Below are positions 1 to 6,885 of a stretch of DNA of 32,167 bases, piece by piece. This DNA is from Gammaproteobacteria bacterium UBA2810 (lineage in GTDB: Bacteria; Pseudomonadota; Gammaproteobacteria; Enterobacterales; Succinivibrionaceae), in the NCBI GenBank assembly GCA_002351705.1, contig DEHC01000046.1:1-32167 (forward strand), written 5' to 3'. The notes beneath the pieces were generated by a model. The model made no database searches. It worked only from the letters and a program-made list of their open reading frames with translations, and was not told where the DNA came from. The position numbers and the translations under genes were made by a program. The number at the start of each line of letters is the position of its first letter. Positions within the stretch are counted from its first letter, which is position 1.

Positions 1-13
1 CCGAGCACACAAA
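1..13. repeat. Left copy of a 13-bp inverted repeat at the window ends
   Basis: CCGAGCACACAAA at 1-13 is the reverse complement of 32146-32158. Each copy lies between a terminator and the window edge. Confidence 0.6.
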
Positions 14-46
14 GAAAAGCCCCTGTCTCCCGGAGGAGGCAGGGGC
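11..46 (-). terminator. Rho-independent terminator of porin 1
   Basis: A 7-bp stem (GCCCCTG at 19-25, CAGGGGC at 40-46) is followed on the minus strand by a T-rich run (TTTTCTTT). It lies about 30 bp past the porin 1 stop codon. Its stem differs from the hairpin shared by porins 3-5. Confidence 0.85.
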
Positions 47-77
47 CTCATTTCTGAAACCTTTTCAGGCAGTCAGA

Positions 78-1160
78 TTAGAAGTTGTAGAAGGCGCCGA
101 TTGAGAGCCAGTCGTTGTGCTTGGTGTCATGCGGGCCTTCGGCGAAGTTGTCAACGTACTCAACCTGAATGTAGGTCTGCTTGTTGACGTTCCACCTTAC
201 CTGGGCATTCCACTGGTTCAGGACAACGTCCTTATCGCCGTCGGCCCACTGGTTCTTGAAGTAGCCCCAGCCGGTATCGAAGGTGAAGAGCTTGCCCGGG
301 GTGGTGTAGCTTGCGACGAGATCGAAGCCGTCGCCGTTGAACGCCTTGGTCTCAGCGGACTTGTCGCTGATGCCGTCTGCGCTCATCAGCCTGGTGTGAT
401 CGTAGACGCCGGCGAAGTAGAAGCCAGGCTTGCCATGGGATCCCCAGTAAGCGCCGAGGTTGCCCTCGACTCTGTCGCCGGTGTTGTACTTGCCCTCGTC
501 AATGGCCTTCACATAGTTGTAGGCGCCTACGAAGCCGAGCCCGATAGGGGTGTCATAGCTTACTGATGCTGCCACGCCGGCCTTCGCGTTGCTGTCAGGA
601 TCGCGGAAGCGGTAGGAGATGGAGTAGCCGAAGCCTGCGAGGTCATCAGCCTTCCACATAATGATGCCGTCCTGACGCTCGGAGCTTGCTACCTTCTTGT
701 ACTTGTCAAGGGCGGTACCATTTCCTTTCTTACCCCAGTTTCCGAATACGTGAATCGGCTTGATGGCGCGGAAGGATGCAGGCTCCATATGGCCGCCGAG
801 GAGTGAGCCGTACTCGCCGAAGCGGGCGCCTACCCAGGCGTAACGGATTTCCATGCGCTTGTCGGTCTTGATGTTGTCCTCAGCGGACAGATCGTACATA
901 ACGTTGCCGAATACGCTGAAGAAGTCATTGACCTGTGACTCGCCGCTGACACCGAGACGGGCGGATCCGATGAATCCAGGATGATCGTCAGGGTTCGACT
1001 TCTTGGTCTGGTTCAGATAGCCGTAGCTGTTGAGAACCTCAGCCTTGACACGGCCGTTGATTGAGAGCGATGCGGTGTCGGTCTTGTAGATTTCCGCAGA
1101 CACAGCGCTTGATGAGATAACAGCAGCGCTGACAAGGGCTGCGAGCTTAATCTTGTTCAT
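78..1160 (-). CDS. Outer-membrane general porin 1 (subfamily A)
   Basis: A 360-residue Gram-negative trimeric-type porin, expected to form a 16-strand beta-barrel for passive diffusion of small solutes. Residues 1-22 are a signal peptide (MNKIK basic start, Ala-rich core, SAVSA end). The mature protein opens with the YGRV-like first strand seen in all five paralogues (here INGRVKAEVLNSYGY), carries the SYRFRD strand, and ends in YNF with the C-terminal Phe recognised by the BAM machinery. The segment GHMEPAS around residue 125 places it in subfamily A with porins 4 and 5. It has a GGAAAGG ribosome site before ATG, its own promoter and its own terminator. It is the most divergent of the five, for example lysine-rich around the NWGKKGNG loop. 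Substrate specificity cannot be read from the sequence. Confidence 0.93.
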   Translation of the reverse strand: MNKIKLAALVSAAVISSSAVSAEIYKTDTASLSINGRVKAEVLNSYGYLNQTKKSNPDDHPGFIGSARLGVSGESQVNDFFSVFGNVMYDLSAEDNIKTDKRMEIRYAWVGARFGEYGSLLGGHMEPASFRAIKPIHVFGNWGKKGNGTALDKYKKVASSERQDGIIMWKADDLAGFGYSISYRFRDPDSNAKAGVAASVSYDTPIGLGFVGAYNYVKAIDEGKYNTGDRVEGNLGAYWGSHGKPGFYFAGVYDHTRLMSADGISDKSAETKAFNGDGFDLVASYTTPGKLFTFDTGWGYFKNQWADGDKDVVLNQWNAQVRWNVNKQTYIQVEYVDNFAEGPHDTKHNDWLSIGAFYNF

Positions 1161-1301
1161 ATGTTACCTTTCCTTTTAATGGTTCAGCAGATGATTTATC
1201 CGGCTCAGGGCCGTTTGTTATTCAGTTTGCGGAGGCTCACTGGCAGCGCCCGGGAAGATTTCCATGACGTTTAACTGCCTGAACTCTGAAACTCTGCTCG
1301 G

Positions 1302-1330
1302 ATTATTGCATAAACATGCGACAGAATTAA
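1302..1330 (-). promoter_or_regulatory. Probable promoter of porin 1 (extended -10)
   Basis: On the minus strand TTAATT, a 17-bp spacer and AATAAT, with TGC just before the -10 (TGCAATAAT). The predicted start near 1295 gives a leader of about 135 nt. The same TGCAATAAT word and nearly the same leader length occur at porin 4. Confidence 0.5.
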
Positions 1331-1352
1331 CACTTTTCCCATTCTAATCGCT

Positions 1353-1378
1353 CCTAATTTGCCTGAGCACAAATTAGG
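1353..1378. promoter_or_regulatory. Inverted repeat upstream of porin 1 promoter
   Basis: CCTAATTTG, 8 nt, CAAATTAGG: a perfect 9-bp dyad about 70 bp upstream of the predicted start of transcription. A partly matching arrangement (CCTAATTT followed by CAAATTA) occurs upstream of porin 4 at 6274-6294. It may be a regulator site; no known consensus was recognised. Confidence 0.4.
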
Positions 1379-1589
1379 CAGTGTCTTTGCAAAACCTTTG
1401 CAATTGCAGACTGATTCCTTCTCATATGCGGAATAGAATGCCGCAGACTGTCGAAGTGTCCCTCCTCTTTTCTAAGTGTTGAAAGGCCCTGCATGCTGCG
1501 TCCGGGGAAAGGGCAGGGTTTTTGACCCCGCCCGGGGCCTTCCCGGAAAGATGCTGAGGAAAGCCCGCATCCCCTCCTGCAGGGAATGA

Positions 1590-2720
1590 TCAGAAGTTAT
1601 AGACGGCGCCGATTGAGAGCCAGTCCTGATGGGCTGTTCTGTGCTCGCCGTCGCCGAAGTTGTCGACGTACTCGATGATGCCGTAGGCCTGATCGGTGAC
1701 GTGCCAGAGGGCGATGCCGGTAATCTGGTTCACAGCGTCATCCCTGTCGCTGTTGGCCCAGTTATTCTTGAAATAGCCCCAGTCTGCGCCGATGGTGAAT
1801 GCTCCGCCCGGAGTGGTGTAGCTTACGACCGCATCAAAGCCGTCGCCATTGAATCCTGCTGCGGTATTTCCGGAGGTCTCGTCGTCACTGAGCCCGTTCG
1901 GAGAGTTGAGCCTGGTGTGGTCATAGGATGCGGCAGCATAGAAGCCCGGCTTGTCAAAGGTGCCGTAATAAGCTCCGAATATAGCCTCGGTCCTGTCTCC
2001 GGTGACTCCGGCGAGCTTCAGGAGTCCGTTGTTCTCGTCGACCTTGTATACTGGGGTGTCATCGATGGCCTTGTTGTACTGGTAGCCTGCGACAAAGCCG
2101 AGCCCTATCGGGGTCTCATAGCCGAACGATGCTGCTATTCCGTCCTTGGTGTTGTCGCCGTGATCGCGGAAGCGGTAGGAGACCGCATAGCTGAAGCCAT
2201 TGAGGTTGTCCTCCTGGAACTTGATGATGCCGTCCTGCCTTACGGCCGCGCCGACGCCGTAGGTGTCAAGCGAAGCGCCGTTTCCGGCAACGCCGAAGTG
2301 CTCGAACACATCGACATGGGCGAGGGCGTTGTAGGCCGCGTTGAGCTGGTGTCCGGCAGTCAGCTCACCGTACTCACCGAAGCGCACTCCGACGTAGCCG
2401 AAACGGATCTTGAGGCGGTCATCCGCGTCTATGCCGTCCTCCGAGTTCAGGTCGTATATGACATTCCCGAACACCGAGAAGAAGTCATTTACCTTTGACT
2501 CTCCGCTTACGCCCAGACGCGATGTAAGCGAGAATCCTGGATGGTCTTCCCTGTCGGTCTTGGCGGATATTTTTTGGTATCCGTAGCCGTTCAGGACTTC
2601 TGCCTTTACTCGTCCGTATACCGAGAGGCTTGCGTTTTCAGTCTTGTAGACCTCTGCCGCACCGGCGCCTGCCGAGACGAATGCTGCTGTGATGAGAGCT
2701 GCTGTTTTAATCTTGTTCAT
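1590..2720 (-). CDS. Outer-membrane general porin 2 (subfamily B)
   Basis: A 376-residue porin paralogue. The signal peptide (MNKIK..., ending SAGAGA) is cleaved around residue 21. The mature part shares YGRVKAEVLNGYGY, SYRFRD and the C-terminal AVYNF with its neighbours. The internal segment GHQLNAAYNALAH replaces the GHMEPA segment of subfamily A, and HVDVFEHFG follows; porin 3 has the same signature, so 2 and 3 are closest relatives. It has a longer loop after YNKAIDD (about residues 197-215) than porins 1 and 5. GGAG precedes ATG by a suitable distance. No clear terminator lies between it and the porin 1 control region. Confidence 0.93.
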   Translation of the reverse strand: MNKIKTAALITAAFVSAGAGAAEVYKTENASLSVYGRVKAEVLNGYGYQKISAKTDREDHPGFSLTSRLGVSGESKVNDFFSVFGNVIYDLNSEDGIDADDRLKIRFGYVGVRFGEYGELTAGHQLNAAYNALAHVDVFEHFGVAGNGASLDTYGVGAAVRQDGIIKFQEDNLNGFSYAVSYRFRDHGDNTKDGIAASFGYETPIGLGFVAGYQYNKAIDDTPVYKVDENNGLLKLAGVTGDRTEAIFGAYYGTFDKPGFYAAASYDHTRLNSPNGLSDDETSGNTAAGFNGDGFDAVVSYTTPGGAFTIGADWGYFKNNWANSDRDDAVNQITGIALWHVTDQAYGIIEYVDNFGDGEHRTAHQDWLSIGAVYNF

Positions 2721-2789
2721 TGCTTTTTCTCCGGTAATTATAGTAAGTAAAAACCATATTATTCATAGCGACTGGATAGGTTTTCTCGT

Positions 2790-2818
2790 ATCTTATACCC
2801 GTTTGTGATCGCGCGCAA
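2790..2818 (-). promoter_or_regulatory. Probable sigma-70 promoter of porin 2
   Basis: TTGCGC, 17 bp, TAAGAT on the minus strand. The predicted start near 2783 gives a leader of about 63 nt, matching the layout at porin 3. The TATAAG register offers an alternative -10 with a 15-bp spacer. Confidence 0.55.
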
Positions 2819-3104
2819 CATTTTTTTGTTAAAAATTGGTGCAAATCCGGACCGGAATGGGGCAGAAAGGCAGTCCGGATGCCGGTTCCGGGGCAGAAAA
2901 ATAATTTTAAATTTTTTATGAAAAGCTGGCTTTCAGGTCACTGGCTGGCACCCCCGGCAGGAAGGCGCAGGAAAAAACAGGTTTGATGTTATGTACAGGG
3001 CTTCAGTCAGGAAGCTCTGGCTGACGTGGAGCCAGCTCGCGACCAATGGGAAAATTCAGCAGCCTTGTGGTTACAATGGCTGGTCGCTTCCTGTTTTGCA
3101 TACG

Positions 3105-3127
3105 AAAAATCCCGGCAAGAGCCGGGA
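3105..3127 (-). terminator. Terminator of porin 3
   Basis: Stem TCCCGGC (3110-3116) / GCCGGGA (3121-3127) with a 4-nt loop, then TTTTT on the minus strand. It is about 148 bp past the porin 3 stop codon. The stem is shared with the porin 4 and 5 terminators. Confidence 0.85.
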
Positions 3128-3274
3128 CCTGTGATACATTTCATACGTCAGGAGAAGACTCAAGGATGCAGGCATCGCCTGAGAACAGCAGAACCGGATG
3201 TTCCTCTCGGGCACAATGGCGGCACAGGCTGTTTATCCTGGCCTCAGTCGCGGCAGGGTGATTCAGCCTTATTA

Positions 3275-4390
3275 TCAGAAGCTGTAGACGGCTGCTACAG
3301 AAAGCCAGTCCTGGTGCGCCTTTCTGTGCGAGCCGTCACCGAAGTTGTCCACATACTGCAGGATGCCGTAGGCCTGTTTGGTGATGTGCCAGCGTACTAT
3401 GCCGGCAAGCTGGTTTACGGCGCGGCCACTGCCGCTCTCTGCCAGCTGGTTTTTGAAATATCCCCAGTCTGCGCCGAAAGTGAATGTGCCGCTGGGCGTT
3501 GTGTAGCCGGCATAGGCATCGAAGCCGTCGCCTCTGAAGCCGCCGGCGGAGGCTCTGTCGCTGAGGCCTTTGGGTGAATTGAGCTTTGTGTGATCATATG
3601 ACGCGGCTGCGTAGAAGCCCGGCTTGTCATATGTCCCGTAGTAGGCTCCAAGGATTGCCTCAGTCCTGTCACCGCTCCCGGCGACCCTCGTCCGGCCGCT
3701 GCTGTCGGTGGTGTAGACAGGGCTGTCATCAACGGCCCTGTTGAACTGGTAGCCAGCAGTAAGCCCGATCCCGGATTCGGTCTCATAGCCGAATGATGCC
3801 GAGATTCCGTCCTTGCTGTTGTCGCCCCTATCACGGAAGCGGTAGGAAACCGCGTAGCTGAAGCCGTCAATATTGTCTGCCTGGAACTTTATGATGCCGT
3901 CCTGCCTTATCGCAGCTCCGACGCCGTGTCTGTCAAGTGACGAGCCGTTGCCTGAGATACCAAAGTGCTCGAACACATCGATGTGCGCGAGGGCATTGTA
4001 GGCTGCAGGATACTGGTGACCTGCTGTAAGCGCTCCGTACCTGCCGAAGCGCGCACCCATATAGCCGAAGCGGATTTTCATCCGGTCTTTGGCATCGATT
4101 CCGTCCTCAGCATTGAGGTCATAAAGGAAGTTGCCGAATGCAGAGAAGAAGTCATTTGCCTTTGACTCGCCGCTCAGGCCCAGACGGGCGGTAAGCGACA
4201 GTCCCGGATGATCCTCCCTGCCGGTTTTTGCTGAGAACTTCTGATAGCCGTAGCCGTTCAGTGCCTCAGCCTTGACTCGTCCGTATACTGAAAGGCTCGC
4301 GCTGTCAGTATGGTAGACTTCGGCCGCGCCGGCGCCTGCCGATATGAATGCTGCTGATAGTGCCGCGATTTTCCAGATGCTGGTCGTCAC
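3275..4390 (-). CDS. Outer-membrane general porin 3 (subfamily B), GTG start
   Basis: A 371-residue porin closest to porin 2: it shares the GHQ-AAYNALAH segment, the HFG loop and YETESGIG strands, and ends AVYSF. I place the start at a GTG at 4390 because AAGGAG lies 5-6 nt upstream. This yields a normal signal peptide (VTTSIWKIAALSAAFISAGAGA). An in-frame ATG at 4450 would add 20 residues without a signal-peptide character and would sit next to the -10 element. It is the only one of the five with a GTG start and without the MNKIK/MNKLK opening, so translation may be weaker. Its promoter is the best-matching of the array. Confidence 0.9.
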   Translation of the reverse strand: MTTSIWKIAALSAAFISAGAGAAEVYHTDSASLSVYGRVKAEALNGYGYQKFSAKTGREDHPGLSLTARLGLSGESKANDFFSAFGNFLYDLNAEDGIDAKDRMKIRFGYMGARFGRYGALTAGHQYPAAYNALAHIDVFEHFGISGNGSSLDRHGVGAAIRQDGIIKFQADNIDGFSYAVSYRFRDRGDNSKDGISASFGYETESGIGLTAGYQFNRAVDDSPVYTTDSSGRTRVAGSGDRTEAILGAYYGTYDKPGFYAAASYDHTKLNSPKGLSDRASAGGFRGDGFDAYAGYTTPSGTFTFGADWGYFKNQLAESGSGRAVNQLAGIVRWHITKQAYGILQYVDNFGDGSHRKAHQDWLSVAAVYSF

Positions 4391-4457
4391 TCGATTCTCC
4401 TTCCGGTAGTTAATTCCTATTAAACATAAAGGATAAGTTGGATATTGCATAATCAGA

Positions 4458-4486
4458 ATAATAAAAGCTTACGGAATAATTCGCAA
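4458..4486 (-). promoter_or_regulatory. Sigma-70 promoter of porin 3
   Basis: TTGCGA, 17 bp, TATTAT on the minus strand. Predicted start near 4451, leader about 61 nt. It also excludes the upstream ATG at 4450 as a useful start codon. Confidence 0.7.
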
Positions 4487-4840
4487 CAATTTTATGCATA
4501 AGCGCCATAATTGGGCATTAATGAGTGCTGACTGGTTATGTTTTAGTCAAAATAAAGCAGAAGACGGAGGTGATGCGCCTTTTATTTGCAAAACAGGCAC
4601 CTGCTGAGCCAGGCCATGGCGGATATGTTTTGTTATTGGAGCTTAGGAGATGGTGTGCCGGATATCTGAAGGTTCGGATGGGTAGTCACAGCAGGGCACA
4701 GTGGTTATGGAGAGATCGTTGTTTTCGGTTAGTCTGTGCTGTATGTCTGGAATGCACAGTTAGCCTCTCTGTTTGTTCTGAATTGAGGCGGAAGAGATAT
4801 GCACCGTTATTTCAGTGCGGCAGGGCAGCAAGTGCCTGAT

Positions 4841-4866
4841 AAAAAAGTCCCGGCATCAGCCGGGAC
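4841..4866 (-). terminator. Terminator of porin 4
   Basis: Perfect 8-bp stem GTCCCGGC (4847-4854) / GCCGGGAC (4859-4866), loop ATCA, followed by TTTTTT on the minus strand, 30 bp past the porin 4 stop. Confidence 0.92.
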
Positions 4867-4896
4867 CTCTGGGAATCTTACAGCGTCAGGAAAAGA

Positions 4897-6018
4897 TTAG
4901 AAGCTGTAGATGGCAGCAAAGGAGAGCAGATCCTGATGGGCATCAGAGTGCTCGCCGTCGCCGAAGTTGTCAACATACTCGATCTGGGCGGAAGCCTGGT
5001 CGGTGATGTTCCAGACAGCAATGGCGCTGACCTGGTTGACAGCATCGTTGGCGTCGCTGTTCGCATACTGGTTTTTGAAGTATCCCCAGTCAACAGTGAA
5101 GGTGAACATTCCCTTCGGGGTGGTGTAGCTTGCGAGGAGGTCAAAGCCGTCGCCCCTGAAACCCCAATCTGTATCAGCATCCTCACCGTAAAGATCACCA
5201 AACCCGTCAGGGGAGTTGAGCTTGGTGTGGTCATAGACGCCGGCAGCGTAGAAGCCAGGCTCGCCGTATGAGCCGTAGTAGAGGCCGAAGAGCGCCTCGG
5301 TCCTGTCGCCGGTCATGACAACATACTTGCCATCCTCGTCAAAGTAGTTCTTGTCATCAATAGCCTGGTCATAGTTGTAGCCTGCGGTTACGCCAAGCCC
5401 GAACGGGGAGTCATAGCTGATGCCTGCGGAGATTCCACCCTTGAGGTTGTCGCCGTGGTCACGGAAGCGGTAGGAAACAGATGCGCCGAATCCGGCAAGA
5501 TCATCGATCTTGTACATGACGATGCCGTCCTGCCTGGAGCCTGACGCTACATTGTAGGTGTCAAGGCTGCCGCCGTTTCCGCCGATTCCCCAGTTGTCGA
5601 ATACATCGACAGGAGCAAGGGCCCTGTAGGACGCAGGCTCCATGTGTCCTGCGAGCAGCTCGCCGTAGTCACCGAAGCGTACTCCGACGTATCCGTAACG
5701 GACGTTCATGCGGTCGTTGGCATCCACGCCGTCCTCTGCGGAGAGGTCATAGCTGATGTCGCCGTAGAACGAGAAGAAATCATTGGCCTTGGACTCGCCG
5801 TGGAGGCCGATACGGGCAGATCCGACGAAGCCGGGATGATCCTCTGCGCCATCCTTGGCTGATACTGCCTGATAGCCGTAGCCGTTGAGCACCTCGGCCT
5901 TTACACGGCCGTAAACGGAGAGGCTGGCATCGTCACTCTTGTAAATATCAGCTGCAGATGCAACGTCAGCGGTAAGGAATGCTGCACCGATAAGTGCTGC
6001 GATTTTGATCTTGTTCAT
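4897..6018 (-). CDS. Outer-membrane general porin 4 (subfamily A)
   Basis: A 373-residue porin with a signal peptide (MNKIK start, cleavage around DVASA at residue 22), YGRVKAEVLNGYGY as first strand, GHMEPASYRALAPVDVF in the constriction-loop region, SYRFRDHGDN, and a C-terminal IYSF. AAGGGG lies 8 nt before ATG. It is markedly acidic in its presumed surface loops (for example YGEDADTDWG near residue 280), which would favour cations. It differs from porin 5 mainly in these loops, as expected for duplicated porins under selection at the cell surface. Confidence 0.93.
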   Translation of the reverse strand: MNKIKIAALIGAAFLTADVASAADIYKSDDASLSVYGRVKAEVLNGYGYQAVSAKDGAEDHPGFVGSARIGLHGESKANDFFSFYGDISYDLSAEDGVDANDRMNVRYGYVGVRFGDYGELLAGHMEPASYRALAPVDVFDNWGIGGNGGSLDTYNVASGSRQDGIVMYKIDDLAGFGASVSYRFRDHGDNLKGGISAGISYDSPFGLGVTAGYNYDQAIDDKNYFDEDGKYVVMTGDRTEALFGLYYGSYGEPGFYAAGVYDHTKLNSPDGFGDLYGEDADTDWGFRGDGFDLLASYTTPKGMFTFTVDWGYFKNQYANSDANDAVNQVSAIAVWNITDQASAQIEYVDNFGDGEHSDAHQDLLSFAAIYSF

Positions 6019-6163
6019 AGGTTTCCCCTTCTCAACAATTAAAGGTTTACCGGTCTGGAAGCTGCCGGATTATTGTTATCGTTTCCGGGTCACAGGCCTG
6101 CATTCCCGGCTGGCTCATTCTGCCAGCTATTTTTCTGCAGGCCTAACTGCAGATCGCCCTTTC

Positions 6164-6192
6164 ATTATTGCAGAAAAATACCTGGAGTTAAA
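6164..6192 (-). promoter_or_regulatory. Probable promoter of porin 4 (extended -10)
   Basis: TTTAAC, 17 bp, AATAAT with TGC before the -10, giving the same TGCAATAAT word as porin 1. The predicted start near 6157 gives a leader of about 139 nt. Confidence 0.45.
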
Positions 6193-6202
6193 ACATAAAA
6201 CG

Positions 6203-6214
6203 TGATCAATATCA
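6203..6214. promoter_or_regulatory. FNR/CRP-like palindrome upstream of porin 4
   Basis: TGAT, CAAT, ATCA: matches the core of the FNR consensus (TTGAT-N4-ATCAA) and, read as GTGA-N6-TCAT, part of a CRP site. It is centred about 50 bp upstream of the predicted start. Redox or cAMP control of this porin would be plausible in an anaerobe, but a short AT-rich palindrome can arise by chance. Confidence 0.3.
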
Positions 6215-6810
6215 TGTTATTTTTGATATACAGCAAAAAATTTTCCGGTTTTGCGGAATTTTTTTCAAATAAACCTAATTTATTTGGCAAATTACCTGAA
6301 AATATTTATTTATTAAATCTTGCAGGCTTGTTTGATTAATTTAATTAAGTCTGAGTGCGAGAAATTCTCCCGCTGATGCGGGATTCGTGACTGTATGAAA
6401 ACTGTATAGATCTGTGGTGCAGCACATGTCTGTGCCTGATGCTTCCGTCATACGGCATTCCGCTCGGAAAAGCCCGTATTGCCGCCGCAAGTATACGCCA
6501 TGCACCATAAAAGTGCCTGCTGTCATCCAATCTTCCGGAGCCGGTCCTTCTCATGGGAGCCGGAATGGCGTTCCGGTGCGGAATCCAGCAGTCCAGGGCA
6601 GTGCAGCTGCATCTGAAGCATTACTGTTAATGCGTAATCCGTGCCACTCTTCTCTAAATAGTGCATCGTGCATTGAATGCCGCGGCGGAGCCGCCTTGCT
6701 TATGAGGTGAGCTCCCGCGCGCGTTACTGGTGCCGGCAGTGGAGAGTGGCGTACCTGTACGGCCTTAGGGAAATAACCGGAGCATGAAGAGACTCCGGAA
6801 ATCCTGAAAT

Positions 6811-6836
6811 AAAAAAGTCCCGGCCGGAGCCGGGAC
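6811..6836 (-). terminator. Terminator of porin 5
   Basis: 8-bp stem GTCCCGGC (6817-6824) / GCCGGGAC (6829-6836), loop CGGA, then TTTTTT on the minus strand. Identical to the porin 4 terminator except for the loop. Confidence 0.92.
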
Positions 6837-6885
6837 TGACATTATGTTTTGGTTTGGTCTGAAGCGGCGCAGTGCGCCTTATTGA

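Larger units (their letters stand above)
1161..1589. other. Gap between porin 1 and porin 2 with leader, dyad and direct repeats
   Basis: No gene is seen. Besides the porin 1 promoter, it holds a perfect 9-bp inverted repeat (1353-1361 CCTAATTTG, 1370-1378 CAAATTAGG) and a direct repeat CTTTGCAA at 1385-1392 and 1396-1403. A stem CCCTGC/GCAGGG with a long loop lies around 1488-1520 and is followed by five Ts on the plus strand. No convincing terminator for porin 2 was found. Confidence 0.6.
2721..3274. other. Gap between porin 2 and porin 3
   Basis: No gene is seen. It contains the AT-rich porin 2 promoter (2750-2930), a spaced inverted repeat GCGACCA (3038-3044) / TGGTCGC (3081-3087) of unknown role, and the porin 3 terminator at 3105-3127. 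The 145 bp between that terminator and the porin 3 stop codon hold nothing I recognise. Confidence 0.6.
4391..4896. other. Gap between porin 3 and porin 4
   Basis: Holds the porin 3 promoter (4458-4486) and the porin 4 terminator (4841-4866). The stretch 4520-4840 has no credible gene: its reading frames lack ribosome sites and resemble nothing known. Confidence 0.6.
6019..6885. other. Longest gene-free spacer, between porin 4 and porin 5
   Basis: Holds the porin 4 promoter, the FNR/CRP-like palindrome and an AT-rich tract (6180-6350) with CCTAATTT and CAAATTA half-sites (6274-6294). A hairpin TCCCGC-TGAT-GCGGGA lies at 6368-6383 and the porin 5 terminator at 6811-6836. The 430 bp from 6384 to 6810 have no credible reading frame. 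Confidence 0.6.

Noticed and set aside
6391..6526. A minus-strand frame containing LYSF, similar to the porin ends IYSF/YNF
   Set aside because: The match is four residues, no stop follows, and no other porin motif occurs upstream. It is not evidence for a porin remnant by itself.
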